Below are positions 17,932 to 27,627 of a stretch of 64,000 bases of DNA, in pieces. A model generated the notes under the pieces. That model had not been told where the DNA came from, ran no database searches, and saw nothing but the letters and a program-made list of their open reading frames with translations. Location of the stretch: contig CALXWE010000007.1 in NCBI GenBank assembly GCA_944392295.1, forward strand, positions 17,270-81,269. Direction: 5' to 3'. Position 1 is the first letter of the stretch. Each line of letters opens with the position of its first letter. Origin of the DNA: an uncultured Alphaproteobacteria bacterium. GTDB lineage: Bacteria > Pseudomonadota > Alphaproteobacteria > RF32 > CAG-239. A program made the position numbers and the translations under genes.

Positions 17932-19692
17932 ATGTCAATTAACTTAGCCGTAGCAGATACAACCATAACCCATTTAAAGCCTCGGATTTCCGTTATCGGA
18001 GTCGGCGGCGGCGGCGGCAATGCCGTTAATAATATGATTGCCAAGAATTTGGAAGGTGTTGATTTTATAGTAGCCAACACCGATGCTCAAGCTTTGGCAC
18101 ATTCATCAGCCAGCCGCAAGATACAGCTCGGTCTTGAAATCACTCAAGGCTTGGGAGCCGGAGCCAGACCGGAAATCGGTAAAATGGCAGCCGAAGAAGC
18201 AAGTGAAGAAATTGCCAAAGAGCTTGAAGGCGCCAACATGGTATTTATCACGGCCGGTATGGGCGGCGGTACAGGTTCAGGGGCTGCTCCGGTGGTTGCA
18301 AAAATAGCCAAAGAAAAAGGCATATTAACCGTTGGTGTTGTTACCAAGCCCTTTGCCTTTGAGGGTAAAAAAAGAATGGAAACTGCCGAAGATGCCGTTT
18401 CTAAATTTACCCAAGAAGTTGACAGTATAATCATTATTCCCAATCAGAACTTATTCCGCATTGCCGACAAAAACACCACCTTGGCCGAAGCTTTTGTAAT
18501 GGCGGACAATGTATTATATTCAGGTGTACGTTCCATTACCGACTTAATGATGATGCCGGGGTTAATCAACCTTGATTTTGCCGACATTAAAAGCATTATG
18601 GAAGACAAAGGCAAAGCGATAATGGGTACCGGCGAAGCCGAAGGTGAAAACCGCGCCCGTGTTGCCGCCGAGCAAGCGTTATCAAACCCGCTTTTGGACG
18701 ATTGTTCAATGAAGGGAGCCAAAGGTGTATTAATTAACATAACCGGCGGAAGCGACATCACATTATTGGAGATTGACGAAGCCGCAAACATCATCAAGGA
18801 AGAAGTTGATGAAGATGCCAACATTATCTTTGGTTCCAGTTACGATGACAGCTTAGCCGGAAAAATCAGAGTTTCAATAGTCGTAACCGGCATTGAAGGC
18901 AAACCGGGCTCTCGGTTAAAAGAAAAGTTATTAGACACAGCCGCTTACTTAGATGAAAGTTATATGCCGGCAACCGACAAGCAAGCCATGCCTGCTTCAA
19001 ACAATGCCGATACCGACGCCAACTTAGAAAGGTTTGCCGCCAATTCTTCGACCGGTAATGAAGAAGTTATGTCGGCAGGCAGCGTTGAAGAAAGTGCAAC
19101 TGGCGACTCGGTATCTGACCTAAATGAAAGCGACGATATTGAAAGTCAAGATGAAGTTATTGCTGAGACCGAAACCGTTGTCGATGAAGAATTGCCCGAA
19201 GAGATTGCAGAGGAAGACTTCTCCAAGTTTGAAGATTTTGATATGTTAGAAAAATCACAATCGATTCCCGAAGCTCCGCAAGCTTCAGCTTTATTCAGTG
19301 CCATAATCAACAAGCCTGTTGAAGAGAGTTCTGAAAAAGCAGAGAGTGAAAAGAGCCTTGAAGATTTTATGCCCGATGACAAAGACGTATTTACCAGTCG
19401 GACATCAATCAGCACGGTTGAAGAAGAGCCGGTATTATTCCCCGAGAACGACACCACTCTTTTCAAAGGCAAAGTAGAAAAGAAGGAAGAAGTAGAAGAG
19501 CCTTCAAACGACAAGCCCAATTTCATTGATAAAATTTTAGGCATATCCAGAGCGCGTAAAAACCGCAAAGAGCAATACAGTGCTCCCGAGTACTCTACCC
19601 CGCGTTTTAGCGACAATTTGAGCGACAACACGGTATCTAACGATGATGAAATGGATAACTTAGACATTCCGTCATTTTTAAGAAGAAAATAG
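17932..19692 (+). CDS. ftsZ: Cell division GTPase FtsZ with long C-terminal linker
   Basis: Tubulin-like GTPase forming the division ring. 586 residues from ATG 17932 (GGGAG 10 nt upstream); an upstream in-frame TTG at 17923 is less likely. Core marks: [15 protein letters not shown] (about 21-35), NTDAQAL (about 48-54), [18 protein letters not shown] (about 108-125) and [11 protein letters not shown]. The globular part ends near residue 320. An acidic Ser/Glu-rich linker of about 255 residues follows, much longer than the roughly 50 of E. coli but common in alphaproteobacteria. The end [11 protein letters not shown] is the canonical C-terminal peptide that binds FtsA and other partners. Confidence 0.98.
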   Translation: MSINLAVADTTITHLKPRISVIGVGGGGGNAVNNMIAKNLEGVDFIVANTDAQALAHSSASRKIQLGLEITQGLGAGARPEIGKMAAEEASEEIAKELEGANMVFITAGMGGGTGSGAAPVVAKIAKEKGILTVGVVTKPFAFEGKKRMETAEDAVSKFTQEVDSIIIIPNQNLFRIADKNTTLAEAFVMADNVLYSGVRSITDLMMMPGLINLDFADIKSIMEDKGKAIMGTGEAEGENRARVAAEQALSNPLLDDCSMKGAKGVLINITGGSDITLLEIDEAANIIKEEVDEDANIIFGSSYDDSLAGKIRVSIVVTGIEGKPGSRLKEKLLDTAAYLDESYMPATDKQAMPASNNADTDANLERFAANSSTGNEEVMSAGSVEESATGDSVSDLNESDDIESQDEVIAETETVVDEELPEEIAEEDFSKFEDFDMLEKSQSIPEAPQASALFSAIINKPVEESSEKAESEKSLEDFMPDDKDVFTSRTSISTVEEEPVLFPENDTTLFKGKVEKKEEVEEPSNDKPNFIDKILGISRARKNRKEQYSAPEYSTPRFSDNLSDNTVSNDDEMDNLDIPSFLRRK

Positions 19693-19734
19693 GTATAGCC
19701 CGAAGAATATAGATATAGCTTAAAGAAAACAGAT

Positions 19735-19765
19735 TAAAGGCCCTCAGATAACACTGAGGGCTTTT
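19735..19765 (+). terminator. Rho-independent terminator of ftsZ
   Basis: GCCCTCAG pairs with CTGAGGGC around a 6-nt loop and is followed by TTTT. Confidence 0.75.
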
Positions 19766-19803
19766 AGTTTATGGGGTAGATAATAGATATTTAAGGTAAT
19801 ATA

Positions 19804-19838
19804 AAAGGGTGTGAAATTGTTTAAATTCACACCCCTTT
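19804..19838 (-). terminator. Hairpin terminator of the small secreted protein gene
   Basis: GGGTGTGAA / TTCACACCC inverted repeat (9 bp) 15 nt beyond the stop at 19854; minus-strand 3' side is TTTTAT. Confidence 0.6.
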
Positions 19839-19853
19839 CAACGAAGAAACACC

Positions 19854-20240
19854 CTACATCTGTAGATCGTATTTCTTCACTATCTTATGTCCACTGACAA
19901 ATACATAATATTCGCCAGTCTCGGACTGAAGGACAACAGAGACCTCAAGCCCCCGACCATCATCCGTCTTGGCTCTGTAGAAGTCCAAGACTTGCTGATT
20001 GTCCCTCAGGTCATACGAACGAAGAACTATGCTCCCCGTTCTGACCTCAACATGATTCCCTCTTTTTATGATGTTCAAATTCTCCCAAGAGAAAATCTGT
20101 GCATCATCAAGACAAACAATAGATGTTATACCATCATTTGTCTTATTTATTTCCGAGGAAACTTTTTCATCAGCGTACGCCGATGTGCCCAAAACCATTC
20201 CTAGAACGGCGATGAGCATAATTTTTAATGTAATTTTCAT
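19854..20240 (-). CDS. Small secreted protein of unknown function, 128 aa
   Basis: Not recognised. It begins with a clean Sec signal peptide (basic MKITLK, hydrophobic IMLIAVLGMVLG, cleavage after AYA at about residue 24). The mature part of about 104 residues is predicted to be mostly beta: SIVCLDDAQIFSW, HVEVRTGSIVLRSYDL, GLEVSVVLQSETGEYYVFVSG. Only one cysteine is present (C43), so no disulphide within the chain. GC content seems slightly higher than that of neighbours. It is transcribed alone between two hairpins, convergent with ftsZ. Likely periplasmic; function unknown. Confidence 0.7.
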   Translation of the reverse strand: MKITLKIMLIAVLGMVLGTSAYADEKVSSEINKTNDGITSIVCLDDAQIFSWENLNIIKRGNHVEVRTGSIVLRSYDLRDNQQVLDFYRAKTDDGRGLEVSVVLQSETGEYYVFVSGHKIVKKYDLQM

Positions 20241-20324
20241 AATCCTTATTTTTTCAGTCTTAAGTATAACATACCTTTTTAGAAAAATCTACAAAAAATT
20301 ATATATCCTATCAGGCGCAAACTA

Positions 20325-20356
20325 TAAAAAAAGAGAGCCCGTCTGCAAACAGGCCC
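20325..20356 (-). terminator. Probable terminator of the hydrolase gene
   Basis: Imperfect hairpin with a CAG-rich core (CAGGC pairing with GTCTG across CAAA), GAG/CTC outer pairing and a run of seven T on the minus strand, about 30 nt after the stop at 20389. Confidence 0.5.
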
Positions 20357-20388
20357 TCTGCAATTAAAACAATCATCACAAACCGATA

Positions 20389-21147
20389 TTATAACTCATC
20401 ATCAGTCAAGCTATCATCGGTATCGTGATTTTCATTTTTCAACAGCAATGTCTCGTCTTCAATTTCCGACTTTCTTCTTCTGGTACGTTGTTTTTTAGCC
20501 GGAGTTCTGCGGTTTAACACATCTAGCACATAGTTGCCGGTAACTTTATACAAATCAACCAAATGATTATTGTACATATGGTCGGCATCTTCAATTAAAG
20601 CAAAATCTACCGAAATATTGCGCTGCATATTAAGCCTTTTGGCTAAGGCTGCTACACTGTGAGGATTGGCAATTTCATCAATTCCGCCCTGAACGATTAA
20701 ACCTGACGCCGGACATGGCGCTAAAAACGAAAAGTCCTTTTCGTTGGCCGGAGGCGAAACTGCCACAAAATTATTAATATCTGGTCTTCTCATCAAAAGC
20801 TGTAAAGCAATCCATGCTCCGAAAGAATAACCGGCAATCCAGCACTGACGAGCATCAGGATTATCATGCTGCAGCCAATCAAGAGCAACCGTTGCATCGG
20901 AAAGCTCCCCCGGTCCGTCCTCAAAAACACCTTGCGAACGCCCTACACTTCTAAAATTAAAGCGTAATACCGAAAAACCTAAATCTTTGAAACAAGTAAA
21001 CAGGCTATAAACCACCTTGTTGTTCATGGTTCCGCCATATTGTGGATGAGGGTGCAAAATTAAAGCTACCGGAGCATTGGGCTTTTCACTTTTATGGTAT
21101 CTGCCCTCTAGCCTTCCGGCGTGTCCGTTAAATAAAATTTCTACCAT
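20389..21147 (-). CDS. Alpha/beta hydrolase with charged C-terminal tail
   Basis: Serine hydrolase of the COG2945-like alpha/beta family. 252 residues. The opening VEILFNGHAGRLEGRYH, the oxyanion segment LILHPHPQYGGTMNN (about 29-43) and FNFRSVGRSQG (about 63-73) are typical. The nucleophile is Ser108 in GYSFGAW; Asp in QGGIDEI and His in EDADHMY complete the triad. After about residue 210 the chain turns into a basic stretch (RRTPAKKQRTRRRK) followed by an acidic Asp/Glu/Ser-rich tail to the end, which most relatives lack. Substrate unknown. Divergent from cysE. Confidence 0.85.
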   Translation of the reverse strand: MVEILFNGHAGRLEGRYHKSEKPNAPVALILHPHPQYGGTMNNKVVYSLFTCFKDLGFSVLRFNFRSVGRSQGVFEDGPGELSDATVALDWLQHDNPDARQCWIAGYSFGAWIALQLLMRRPDINNFVAVSPPANEKDFSFLAPCPASGLIVQGGIDEIANPHSVAALAKRLNMQRNISVDFALIEDADHMYNNHLVDLYKVTGNYVLDVLNRRTPAKKQRTRRRKSEIEDETLLLKNENHDTDDSLTDDEL

Positions 21148-21237
21148 TTATACTTCTCTTTATTATAAATTTACTTTTTATATGATACAGTATTAAATAT
21201 AACAAAATGTTAATTTTTACGAGGAATATAACATAAA

Positions 21238-21918
21238 ATGAAAAGAAAAAACAAGTCTTTAATTTTAGAAGACTTAGATGCCGTAATCTCTCGCGATCCG
21301 GCAACGTCGTCCCGAACCGCTGCAGCTTTGTTTTCTTCGGGTTTTCATGCCATCTGCTGCTACCGTTTTACTCATTGGCTGTGGCAAAAAAACTTTAAAT
21401 ATACGGCTCGCTTTTTATCGCAAACCGCCCGTTTTTTAACCGGCATTGAAATTCACCCCGGAGCGACTATCGGCAGCGGTTTTTTTATAGATCACGGCAT
21501 GGGTGTCGTTATCGGAGAAACCAGCGAAATCGGCAATAATGTTACCTTGTATCACGATGTAACTTTGGGAGGCACCACCGTATTTGATAAAAACGGTAAG
21601 GTCATGAGCAAACGCCACCCGACTATCGGTAATAACGTTATTATCGGCTCCGGCGCTCAAGTTTTAGGACCTATCAAAATCGGAAACAATGTAAAAATCG
21701 GCTCCAATGCCGTTGTGGTTAAAGATGTTGCCTCTAACCAAACCGTGGTCGGAGTTCCCGCCCACAAAACCTTTAAGCAACCGGAAAAAGATAAAAGTTT
21801 TAAGGCTTATGCCGTTGATAAAGATATATCCGACCCAATTACGGACGAAATTAAAAATTTACAACAGCAAATTAAAACCTTGCAAGAAGAGCTGGAAAAA
21901 TTAAAAATGAAACAATAA
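21238..21918 (+). CDS. cysE: Serine O-acetyltransferase
   Basis: Transfers acetyl from acetyl-CoA to L-serine, the first step of cysteine synthesis. 226 residues. A short N-terminal helical region ([31 protein letters not shown]) precedes the left-handed beta-helix built of hexapeptide repeats: [25 protein letters not shown], then [35 protein letters not shown]. The catalytic Asp-His pair is in FIDHGMG (about residues 83-89) and the second His in YHDVTLGG. The N-terminal domain is short, as in the SAT types of many non-enteric bacteria. A coiled-coil-like Lys/Glu-rich end (about 195-226) is unusual. Start ATG after GAGGAATA. Confidence 0.95.
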   Translation: MKRKNKSLILEDLDAVISRDPATSSRTAAALFSSGFHAICCYRFTHWLWQKNFKYTARFLSQTARFLTGIEIHPGATIGSGFFIDHGMGVVIGETSEIGNNVTLYHDVTLGGTTVFDKNGKVMSKRHPTIGNNVIIGSGAQVLGPIKIGNNVKIGSNAVVVKDVASNQTVVGVPAHKTFKQPEKDKSFKAYAVDKDISDPITDEIKNLQQQIKTLQEELEKLKMKQ

Positions 21919-21992
21919 TGTAACTATTATTTTACTAAAATGTGTGATAGAATAAGTTTATATGAATAGCGTAAGCTTAAAAGGAGATTGTC

Positions 21993-22607
21993 ATGACACA
22001 TCGTTTACATTTATCGGTATTGCTCGGCATGCTGTTATTTGCCGGCAGTGCCTATGCCCAATTACCGGCTAACCCATGGGTTCCGCAACCTCCTCAACCC
22101 AACGACGGATATTTTGGTGATAATGTCGGCAATGGTACCGGCGGCGATATAACCGATGCTCCGATTTACGGCAACGGTCCGACAAACGGCAATATTTTGC
22201 CGGTTGATCCTTGGGCTCGCGCCCGCGACCGCAGCGGTATAAGAACCTGGCGCGGCAGCGGACAACATGGTAAATTAAATTATATCGGTGAGGCTACAAC
22301 CTACACTACCGCCATGGGTCAAGAAATGATTGCTCCTGAAGTTAACCGCCATAACATGATTGTAATGCTTGAGCACTTAAGAAATATGGGCTATAAAATT
22401 CCAGATTCGTACGATGAAAAAATTAAGGCCATGCCTTCTGAATATAAAGCCACATTGGAACGCAGCTTAAACGACGTGACCGACAACGCAGGAGATGATC
22501 CGTTAAGTCTGATGTTTACCAATGTTTACAATATTATGGAAGATTACACAGGTCTCGATTTTAATAATATGCTCATGAACACCATGGATATTCTCGGAAC
22601 CGACTAA
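21993..22607 (+). CDS. Secreted protein of unknown function, 204 aa
   Basis: Not recognised. Signal peptide MTHRLHLSVLLGMLLFAGSAYA with cleavage before QLPAN. The mature N-terminal 60 residues are rich in Pro, Gly and Asn (PQPPQPNDGYFGDNVGNG), typical of a flexible extracytoplasmic segment; the rest is helical with NMIVMLEHLRNMGYKI and SLMFTNVYNIMEDYTGLDF. No cysteine in the mature protein. Start ATG 21993 after AAAGGAGA. The next gene begins one base after the stop, so the pair is co-transcribed, though the functional link to an RNA methyltransferase is not obvious. Confidence 0.75.
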   Translation: MTHRLHLSVLLGMLLFAGSAYAQLPANPWVPQPPQPNDGYFGDNVGNGTGGDITDAPIYGNGPTNGNILPVDPWARARDRSGIRTWRGSGQHGKLNYIGEATTYTTAMGQEMIAPEVNRHNMIVMLEHLRNMGYKIPDSYDEKIKAMPSEYKATLERSLNDVTDNAGDDPLSLMFTNVYNIMEDYTGLDFNNMLMNTMDILGTD

Positions 22608-22608
22608 C

Positions 22609-23337
22609 ATGACCGATATAACTAAACCTTGTATTATTTTGGTGCGCCCGCAGCTTGCCGAAAATATCGGTATGACTGCACGCGCCATGATGAACTGTAA
22701 TCTGGAAAATCTGCGCTTGGTAAGCCCTAAAGAAAGCCCCGTATCGGCAAAAGCTTTAGCTGCCTCTTCGGGAGCAGATGAAATTTTACAAAATGCGAAA
22801 ATATATAATTCACTTGCCGATGCCGTAGCCGATTTACAGTGCGTATACGCAACCACGGCACGCCGTCGTAATCAAATTAAAGCCATCTATACCGCTGAAA
22901 GCGTTATGACCCCGATTAATCAAAATCTAAAAAACCATAACCGTTGCGGTATTTTATTCGGACCTGAAAGAACCGGGCTTGAAAATGATGATGTCGCTAT
23001 CGCCGACGCCATAATTGAAATTCCGCTCAACCCCAAACATTGCTCGCTAAATTTATCACAGGCAGTGTTGCTGGTGGGATATGAATGGTATAAAACACAA
23101 ATACAAACCGCAGATTATCAATTTATAACCAATGCTACACATCCGGCAAGCAAAGAACAGCTCTTTGCCTTTTTTAATTTTTTGGAACAAGAATTATCCG
23201 ATTTTAAAAACTTAAAAGATAATGAAAAACGCCCTACTCTGTTACGAAATCTGCACAACATTTTCAATCGCAGTCAACTTACCGAACAGGATATAAACAC
23301 CCTCTACGGTATTATAAAATACCTTGCCGACAAATAA
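22609..23337 (+). CDS. trmJ: tRNA 2'-O-methyltransferase, TrmJ-like (SPOUT)
   Basis: SAM-dependent 2'-O-ribose methylation; TrmJ acts on nucleotide 32 of the anticodon loop. 242 residues. SPOUT motifs in order: IILVRPQLAENIGMTARAM (motif 1, with the conserved N and R), ILFGPERTGLENDD (motif 2, about 118-131) and IPLNPKHCSLNLSQAVLLV (motif 3, knot). The C-terminal extension of about 80 helical residues fits TrmJ better than TrmL, which is shorter. Start ATG is one base after the preceding stop. Followed by a terminator shared with malQ. Confidence 0.88.
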   Translation: MTDITKPCIILVRPQLAENIGMTARAMMNCNLENLRLVSPKESPVSAKALAASSGADEILQNAKIYNSLADAVADLQCVYATTARRRNQIKAIYTAESVMTPINQNLKNHNRCGILFGPERTGLENDDVAIADAIIEIPLNPKHCSLNLSQAVLLVGYEWYKTQIQTADYQFITNATHPASKEQLFAFFNFLEQELSDFKNLKDNEKRPTLLRNLHNIFNRSQLTEQDINTLYGIIKYLADK

Positions 23338-23362
23338 AAAATGCAAGCATATTTTAAAACTA

Positions 23363-23390
23363 AAAGAGCCCTCGTAAGGGCTCTTTATTT
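23363..23390. terminator. Bidirectional rho-independent terminator
   Basis: Perfect 10-bp stem AAAGAGCCCT / AGGGCTCTTT around CGTA, between convergent genes ending at 23337 and 23396. Confidence 0.85.
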
Positions 23391-23395
23391 TAAGG

Positions 23396-25537
23396 TTAGC
23401 GTTCGCTTTTAACTGCGGCAATATTACGCTTATATTCCAAAGTCTCTTCCGCATCTTCCAAATTTATCGGTAACCTTCTTCTCCAGTTCGGATATTTATC
23501 GACATCGGTTCCCGGTAAATTCTGCTGCTTATCCACGCCAAATATATCTTCTAATTGCAACAGTACCACTCGGCTCGGAGCCTTAGCCAAAAACTTATGC
23601 GCAGCCTCCTCAATGCCCTCGGGATAAGATTCACCGTAAATATAATTACCTTTTCTTAAATTATCGCTTGGCCAAACTTGGCTGTAATCAAGCGCCGAAA
23701 GCAACTTGTACCTATCGGTTTCGCGAACTTTATATTGCTGATATTTTTGCTCATCTGTTATCATATTAAGACTGCGGCTAAGCTCAATATCATACCCGAA
23801 CCACCACATTTTTAAGGGCGGCATATCATGCGTTCCAACCGAAACAAACGCATCTTGCGGATAAGCTTCAGGCATTTTAAAATCACCTGAGCCCTCGCCC
23901 CAACGTTCAGCCCAAACTACGCTTATCGAATAAATGCCTTTTGCTTTTAATTTATCTAAAAATCCGTCAGGAACATTGCCGATGCTTTCACCCACAATCG
24001 TACATTTATGTAAATGACTTTCCAGAGCCAGCAAATCAAGCATATCATCAAAGTTATAATGAATATATGTTCCGCCGTTTTTATTATCAGGTATCATAAA
24101 CAGACGCATCAAGCCCATCACGTGGTCTATACGCAAAGCTCCGGCATAAGCCATATTAGCTCTTAAAATTTTCAAATAAGGCTCATAAGCACGCTGTTTT
24201 AATTCAAACGGATTAAAAGCTCCCAAGCACCACTTTTGCCCAAACGGGAAAAAGGCATCCGGCGGAGCTCCGGCACCGGCATCGGCAATAAAGGCATACC
24301 TGTCCATCCAAAGTTCAGCACTGTCTTTACCGACGCCTACCGGCAAATCGCGATACAATCCGATTTTTAAGCCTTCATTTTGTACGGTTTTATAAACATC
24401 TTGCAACTGCTTATCTGCTTCAAACTGCAAAAACTCAAAAAACATAATTTCATCGGCAAATGCCTTTTTAAAATCATCAACGGCTTTAGAATGGGTATTT
24501 TGCAAATCTTTATCCCAATTCATCCATCCGCAGTTGCCTTTTTGCTTTTGCTCATGATAAATAGCCTGAAACGTTGCCAACATTTCCAAATCATAGCCTT
24601 TGCTTTTAACAAAATCGGTAAATTTTTGCATATACAACGGCTCGGATTTGATGTGTTCAAACAGTTTTTTCAAGACTTTTATTTTTAGCTGATATACCTT
24701 GGTATAATCAATTAAATCACCTTCTTTGGCGGCTTTAATTTCAGCCTTCAATGCGGCATCATTTACCTTATCAAATCCATAAACTTTTTCGACATCTATA
24801 TAAATGGGGTTCAAAAACAAGCGGCTTATTGAAGAATATGGACTGGCATTTTCCGGATAGTCGTGGAACAGAGCATTAAGCGGATTAAGCCCGATAATTT
24901 CGGCGTTGGTTTTAGCACACATTTTCACAAAATTTTGTAAATCGGTAAAATCGCCAACTCCCCAGTTGTGTTTACTTTTAACCGAATAGAGCTGCAAAGC
25001 ATAACCCCATAATTTGCCGTTATTTACGGCATCGGCACTATAACATTTATCAGGCACAACGGCCATTACCGACGAAGCCGCAACACCGGCGACATTAACT
25101 TCCAGCTTATAATAACCGTAGGCAAAATCTTGAGGCAATTTTACCGTAACCTTGTTAAGAACATCTCTGACAAAAGTTCTGGTTTCGCCGGTTTTTATGA
25201 GTTCAAAAGATATTTCTTTTTTATTTTTTTCATCTTCGGAAGATACGTAAATTTTAAGCTCAGAATTGAGTTGTTTATCGCTTAACACTGCCGTAAACGA
25301 CATGTTATCACGATGCAAGATCACAATAGCCGGAAGCATGGTCTTCCAAGATAAATCGGCAAATTTTTCAAGTGATTCTTGAGCTTGTTGCTCGGTATCG
25401 GCTTTATATCCGTAGGCTTTACAAAAGAATTTTAAAATATCGTCATCAACATCATAAGCGGTTTTTTTTAAACCGGCATCGGAAAAGTGCCGAGCTATTC
25501 CCAACTTATCCGCCAACATATGTAAGTTATCTGCCAT
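23396..25537 (-). CDS. malQ: 4-alpha-glucanotransferase
   Basis: GH77 amylomaltase: transfers maltodextrin segments between chains. 713 residues, close to the E. coli enzyme, including the N-terminal beta-rich extension (about 1-150) seen in long MalQ proteins. Catalytic core: WGYALQLYSVKSKHNWGVGDFTDL (about 175), GLYRDLPVGVGKDSAELW, nucleophile region LRIDHVMGL (about residue 470), acid/base Glu in IVGESIGNVP (about 517; most relatives read GEDLG), and VSVGTHDMPPLKMWW with the third acid. Last gene of glgB-glgX-malQ; its start lies 9 nt after glgX. Works on linear glucans released from glycogen. Confidence 0.95.
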   Translation of the reverse strand: MADNLHMLADKLGIARHFSDAGLKKTAYDVDDDILKFFCKAYGYKADTEQQAQESLEKFADLSWKTMLPAIVILHRDNMSFTAVLSDKQLNSELKIYVSSEDEKNKKEISFELIKTGETRTFVRDVLNKVTVKLPQDFAYGYYKLEVNVAGVAASSVMAVVPDKCYSADAVNNGKLWGYALQLYSVKSKHNWGVGDFTDLQNFVKMCAKTNAEIIGLNPLNALFHDYPENASPYSSISRLFLNPIYIDVEKVYGFDKVNDAALKAEIKAAKEGDLIDYTKVYQLKIKVLKKLFEHIKSEPLYMQKFTDFVKSKGYDLEMLATFQAIYHEQKQKGNCGWMNWDKDLQNTHSKAVDDFKKAFADEIMFFEFLQFEADKQLQDVYKTVQNEGLKIGLYRDLPVGVGKDSAELWMDRYAFIADAGAGAPPDAFFPFGQKWCLGAFNPFELKQRAYEPYLKILRANMAYAGALRIDHVMGLMRLFMIPDNKNGGTYIHYNFDDMLDLLALESHLHKCTIVGESIGNVPDGFLDKLKAKGIYSISVVWAERWGEGSGDFKMPEAYPQDAFVSVGTHDMPPLKMWWFGYDIELSRSLNMITDEQKYQQYKVRETDRYKLLSALDYSQVWPSDNLRKGNYIYGESYPEGIEEAAHKFLAKAPSRVVLLQLEDIFGVDKQQNLPGTDVDKYPNWRRRLPINLEDAEETLEYKRNIAAVKSER

Positions 25538-25546
25538 AATTTTCTC

Positions 25547-27619
25547 CTATACGGTTATTTCAATCGCCACCACCGACTGCCCGAAAATATTTAATATTTT
25601 TCCTGAGCCGAGTGGAGTCGCAGATTTTATTTTAGATGAACTGTCTAAAACAAGTTTCCACCTTCTGGCCTTTTTAACGGTAGGCAATTTCCAACTGAGC
25701 ACTTCTGATTTTGCATTAAAAATCATCAGCAAAATTTTATTATTTACGTATGCTGCATACGACAAACATTTACGTTTAGCATCATGCCAATCATCTTTAG
25801 AAAATTCTTGTCCGAATTCGGTATACCAAGCTAAATCTTTATAGCCCTTTTCACCGATTATTTTGCCGGTAAAGAAATGATCTTCGCCAAAGACATCAAG
25901 TGCTTTGCGCAAATTAATAAGCGTGCGTACATAACGAGCAAAATCACGTTCTTTTTTAGAGATTGCCTCCCAGACCATCCAAGTTATTATATTATCCTGA
26001 CAATAAGGATTATTGTTACCAAACTGAGTATGCATAAACTCATCACCTGAGCATATCATCGGAGTTCCGAAAGAAAGAAGTAAAGTTGCCATCAAGGCTT
26101 TCATTTTTGAGGTTCTGAGTTCATTAACTTTAGTATCATCGCTCAAGCCTTCAATGCCTGAGTTTGAGCTCCAGTTAGCATTAGTTCCGTCGCGATTATT
26201 TTCGCCGTTAGCCTGATTATGTTTATCATTATATGAGGCTAAATCATTTAAGGAGAAGCCGTCATGAGCGGTAATAAAATTAACCGAGCTCCACAAGTTA
26301 CGATTATTATAATTAAACACATCGCTTGAGCCGGCAATACGACTGGCAAAATCACCTATCTGATTATCATCGCCGCGCCAGAAGCGCCTTACGACATCAC
26401 GAAAACGATCATTCCACTCTGCCCACCCCGGAGGGAAAGCTCCGAGCTGGTAGCCGCCCATTCCGACGTCCCACGGTTCGGCAATAATTTTTACGGTACG
26501 TAAAATTTCATCCTGACGTACGGCGGCCAAAAAATTGCTAGCTTGCGAAAAACTATTATTAACACGTGCCAAAGAGGTTGCCAAATCAAGTCTAAAACCA
26601 TCTACGTGCATTTCAGCTACCCAGTAACGAAGGGAGTCCATCACCAAGGTCAAAACATACGAATTTTGCAAATTAAACGATGCTCCGCAGCCTGTACTGT
26701 CATAATAAAATCTCTTATTGGTTTTATCTAAGGTGTAATAACTTTCATTATCAATACCACGATAACATAAGGTAGGCCCCAACTGATTTCCTTCGCCGGT
26801 ATGATTATAAACCACATCTAAGATAACTTCCAAATTATTTTCATGGAAAGTTTTCACCATACGTTTAAATTCATCAATTTCACCGGCTGTGGTATACGAA
26901 GGTTCAGGAGCAAAAAACAACAGCGATTCATATCCCCAGTAATTGACACTTTCTTTACCGATTTTTTTACCGAAAAAAGCATGCACGGGAAGTAGCTCGA
27001 TTGAAGTAATTCCAAGCCAGTTAAAGTAGTTTATAATACTTTTTGATGAAAGCCCCGAAAACTTACCACGATAGCAATCTTTAACTTTGGGATGCAGTCT
27101 GGTAAAGCCCTTTACATGAGTTTCATAAAGGACGGTACTTCTAAATTCGGTTTCTGGCAGTTCATCATCTTCCCAATCGAAATCGCCGGCTACCACTACC
27201 GATTTAGGCACATAAGGAGCACTGTCAAGTTCTGAAAAAGATAAATCTTTATCAGGGCTGTCAATATCATAACCAAAAATAGCTTTATGCCAAATAAGTT
27301 CACCCGTTACTTTTTTGGCATAAGGGTCCAAAAGCAGTTTATTGGGGTTAAATCTTTTGCCCTCTAGCGGCTTATAAGGTCCGTAAACTCTGTATCCGTA
27401 AATTTGTCCCGGTTCAACACCTTTAACATAAGTATGCCAGATACTGTGTTCATTTTCGGTTATTGAAACACGCAAAGTTTCTTGAGTTCCCGTTTTATCA
27501 AACAGACACAATTCAACCTTTTGCGCATGAGCCGAAAAGAGGGAAAAATTAACTCCCTCTCCGTCGTAAGAAGCACCCAAAGGGTAAGCTCTTCCCGAAT
27601 AGACCTCGATTGCAGGCAT
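25547..27619 (-). CDS. glgX: Glycogen debranching enzyme (isoamylase type)
   Basis: GH13 enzyme that hydrolyses alpha-1,6 branch links in glycogen limit dextrin. 690 residues. N-terminal CBM48-like domain (GASYDGEGVNFSLFSAHAQKVELCLFD), then the catalytic barrel: LDVVYNHTGEGN (region I), VDGFRLDLATSLAR (region II, nucleophile Asp near residue 340), IIAEPWDVG (region III, acid Glu near 379), NFITAHDGFSLNDL (region IV). The insert GYQLGAFPPGWAEWND is typical of GlgX/TreX. Start ATG has a perfect AGGAGGG. Spacing of 8 nt to glgB and 9 nt to malQ supports one transcript. Confidence 0.95.
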   Translation of the reverse strand: MPAIEVYSGRAYPLGASYDGEGVNFSLFSAHAQKVELCLFDKTGTQETLRVSITENEHSIWHTYVKGVEPGQIYGYRVYGPYKPLEGKRFNPNKLLLDPYAKKVTGELIWHKAIFGYDIDSPDKDLSFSELDSAPYVPKSVVVAGDFDWEDDELPETEFRSTVLYETHVKGFTRLHPKVKDCYRGKFSGLSSKSIINYFNWLGITSIELLPVHAFFGKKIGKESVNYWGYESLLFFAPEPSYTTAGEIDEFKRMVKTFHENNLEVILDVVYNHTGEGNQLGPTLCYRGIDNESYYTLDKTNKRFYYDSTGCGASFNLQNSYVLTLVMDSLRYWVAEMHVDGFRLDLATSLARVNNSFSQASNFLAAVRQDEILRTVKIIAEPWDVGMGGYQLGAFPPGWAEWNDRFRDVVRRFWRGDDNQIGDFASRIAGSSDVFNYNNRNLWSSVNFITAHDGFSLNDLASYNDKHNQANGENNRDGTNANWSSNSGIEGLSDDTKVNELRTSKMKALMATLLLSFGTPMICSGDEFMHTQFGNNNPYCQDNIITWMVWEAISKKERDFARYVRTLINLRKALDVFGEDHFFTGKIIGEKGYKDLAWYTEFGQEFSKDDWHDAKRKCLSYAAYVNNKILLMIFNAKSEVLSWKLPTVKKARRWKLVLDSSSKIKSATPLGSGKILNIFGQSVVAIEITV

Positions 27620-27627
27620 AAGCCCTC

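Noticed and set aside
19146..19667. 173-codon minus-strand ORF (and 126 codons at 18444-18824)
   Set aside because: Antisense shadows of ftsZ; the Ser-rich translation reflects the acidic linker codons.
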